Below, piece by piece: positions 63,166 to 64,000 of a DNA stretch of 64,000 nucleotides. The notes under the pieces are model-generated. The model saw only the letters and a list, made by a program, of their open reading frames with translations, was not told the origin of the DNA and searched no databases. Source of the stretch: Agapetus fuscipes. Taxonomy: Eukaryota > Arthropoda > Insecta > Trichoptera > Glossosomatidae. Position 1 is the first letter of the stretch. Every line of letters begins with the position of its first letter. A program made the position numbers and the translations under genes. Location: positions 11,656,001-11,720,000 of the forward strand of contig OX637339.1 of NCBI GenBank assembly GCA_951799405.1, written 5' to 3'.

Positions 63166-63430
63166 GGACAAGATAACTCCTAACATGTGTCTCAAACAAC
63201 TGTCAACGTGTGTTACACAACTGTCAACATGTGTCTCAAACAACTGTCAACATGTGTCTCAAACAACTGTTAGCATACGTCTCAAGCAACTGATCACAGG
63301 CAGCAAGGTCTGGATAGATGAAAAAAATATAGGCGCATAATAGTCTGTAAATTTTTGAGGCTTAAGATATTATTTTTTAAATTAAAATGTGCAAGGTATT
63401 GCAGTTTTCTTGTTTTGAAAGTTGAATAAA
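63166..63430 (+). other. PHLDB 3' UTR with AATAAA and 23-bp repeats
   Basis: Directly after the stop, a 23-bp unit (AACATGTGTCTCAAACAACT plus GTC) occurs about five times between 63182 and 63292 with decay at the ends. AATAAA at 63425-63430 is the first canonical polyadenylation signal; another is at 63711-63716. Which is used cannot be seen. Confidence 0.65.
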
Positions 63431-64000
63431 GATATGAGAAAACTGATGTATGGAAATTGTGCAGAACAGAACTGCCTCATCACAGTTGTGTCTTATTTTT
63501 CAATTGTAAAAACGCTAATTAAATTAATTGTCCTAAGTTTATCTTGACTTGGGATAACTAAGGAGTTGTCGGTAAGGAGTTTAAGTTCTTCCATTAGTTA
63601 GGAACTTTTAATATAACCAACTAACTCACCAAATCAATTGTTTCATATTCTAAACCTTAAACTTAAGCATTCTCTTCATAAACTATTTAATTGTACAACA
63701 ATTATTTTGAAATAAAGTAGATTGATTGAGGATTCCTTTTGGTACGAAATGCACCATTATTTGTTTATTTTTAAGAATAAATAATAATAAATGGGCATTG
63801 ACATAAAACTTTATGGTTAAAATGATAACCATTAAACAAATGTATGGATTTGTTATTAGATACGTAAATGTATCTTTTGGTGTCCCAGCATTGAGTATTT
63901 GTAAACTTTGAAATGATGTTACAATGTCAAATGACATGTTTGTGTCAAATCGACTGCTCCAAGGAAGACAGCACTAAGTCAAAAAAGATAGTTTTGCAGG
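63431..64000. other. Downstream AT-rich sequence
   Basis: No coding potential or known repeat recognised. Includes a second AATAAA at 63711-63716, so part may still be 3' UTR. Confidence 0.4.

Overview
The window is animal nuclear DNA, most likely from an arthropod. It holds one GT-AG spliced gene spread over about 22.8 kb, and AT-rich flanks and introns packed with SINEs, LINE 3' ends, MITEs, hAT, pogo, PIF, Penelope-like and LTR elements. No bacterial operon, CRISPR array or virus-like gene set is present. The species cannot be named from the sequence alone. All repeat family names used here (SINE-A/B/C, LINE-C/E/2, MITE-D, repeat R) are working labels for this window.

Positions 1 to about 40,300 contain no cellular protein-coding gene that I can support. 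They are a nested archive of mobile elements. Several have intact boundaries: a PIF/Harbinger-type element with TTA duplication (2534-3513), a hAT-type element with an exact 8-bp duplication (8473-9499), a pogo/Tigger-type element with TA duplication and a broken transposase (32721-34852), three copies of a TA-flanked MITE, a perfect 80-bp-arm palindrome (10351-10526), a compound double palindrome (25714-26004), and MITE-like elements whose subterminal motifs have expanded into minisatellites (26655-27434 and others). Three tRNA-derived SINE families, at least three LINE 3'-end families and a 5S-rRNA-like sequence fill most of the rest.

Positions 40,368-63,165 (+) carry a complete 17-exon gene whose splice phases all close, giving a 1,673-residue protein. 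It has an N-terminal FHA domain, a long polar linker, a central coiled coil with a short polyglutamine run, and a C-terminal PH domain. This is the PHLDB1/PHLDB2 (LL5) architecture, a PIP3-binding cortical scaffold that in other animals anchors microtubule plus-end proteins. Its introns contain a Penelope-like element with a GIY-YIG domain, a 1,131-bp LTR element with perfect 5-bp target duplication, a 2.2-kb minisatellite and a second hAT-type element.

The most unusual feature is exon 6. It is present as six tandem 122-bp copies separated by 19-nt GT...AG spacers. Each copy can be joined in frame on its own, but any two joined together break the frame, so if the array is real it forces mutually exclusive use. 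The LTR element sits 38 bp upstream of this array.
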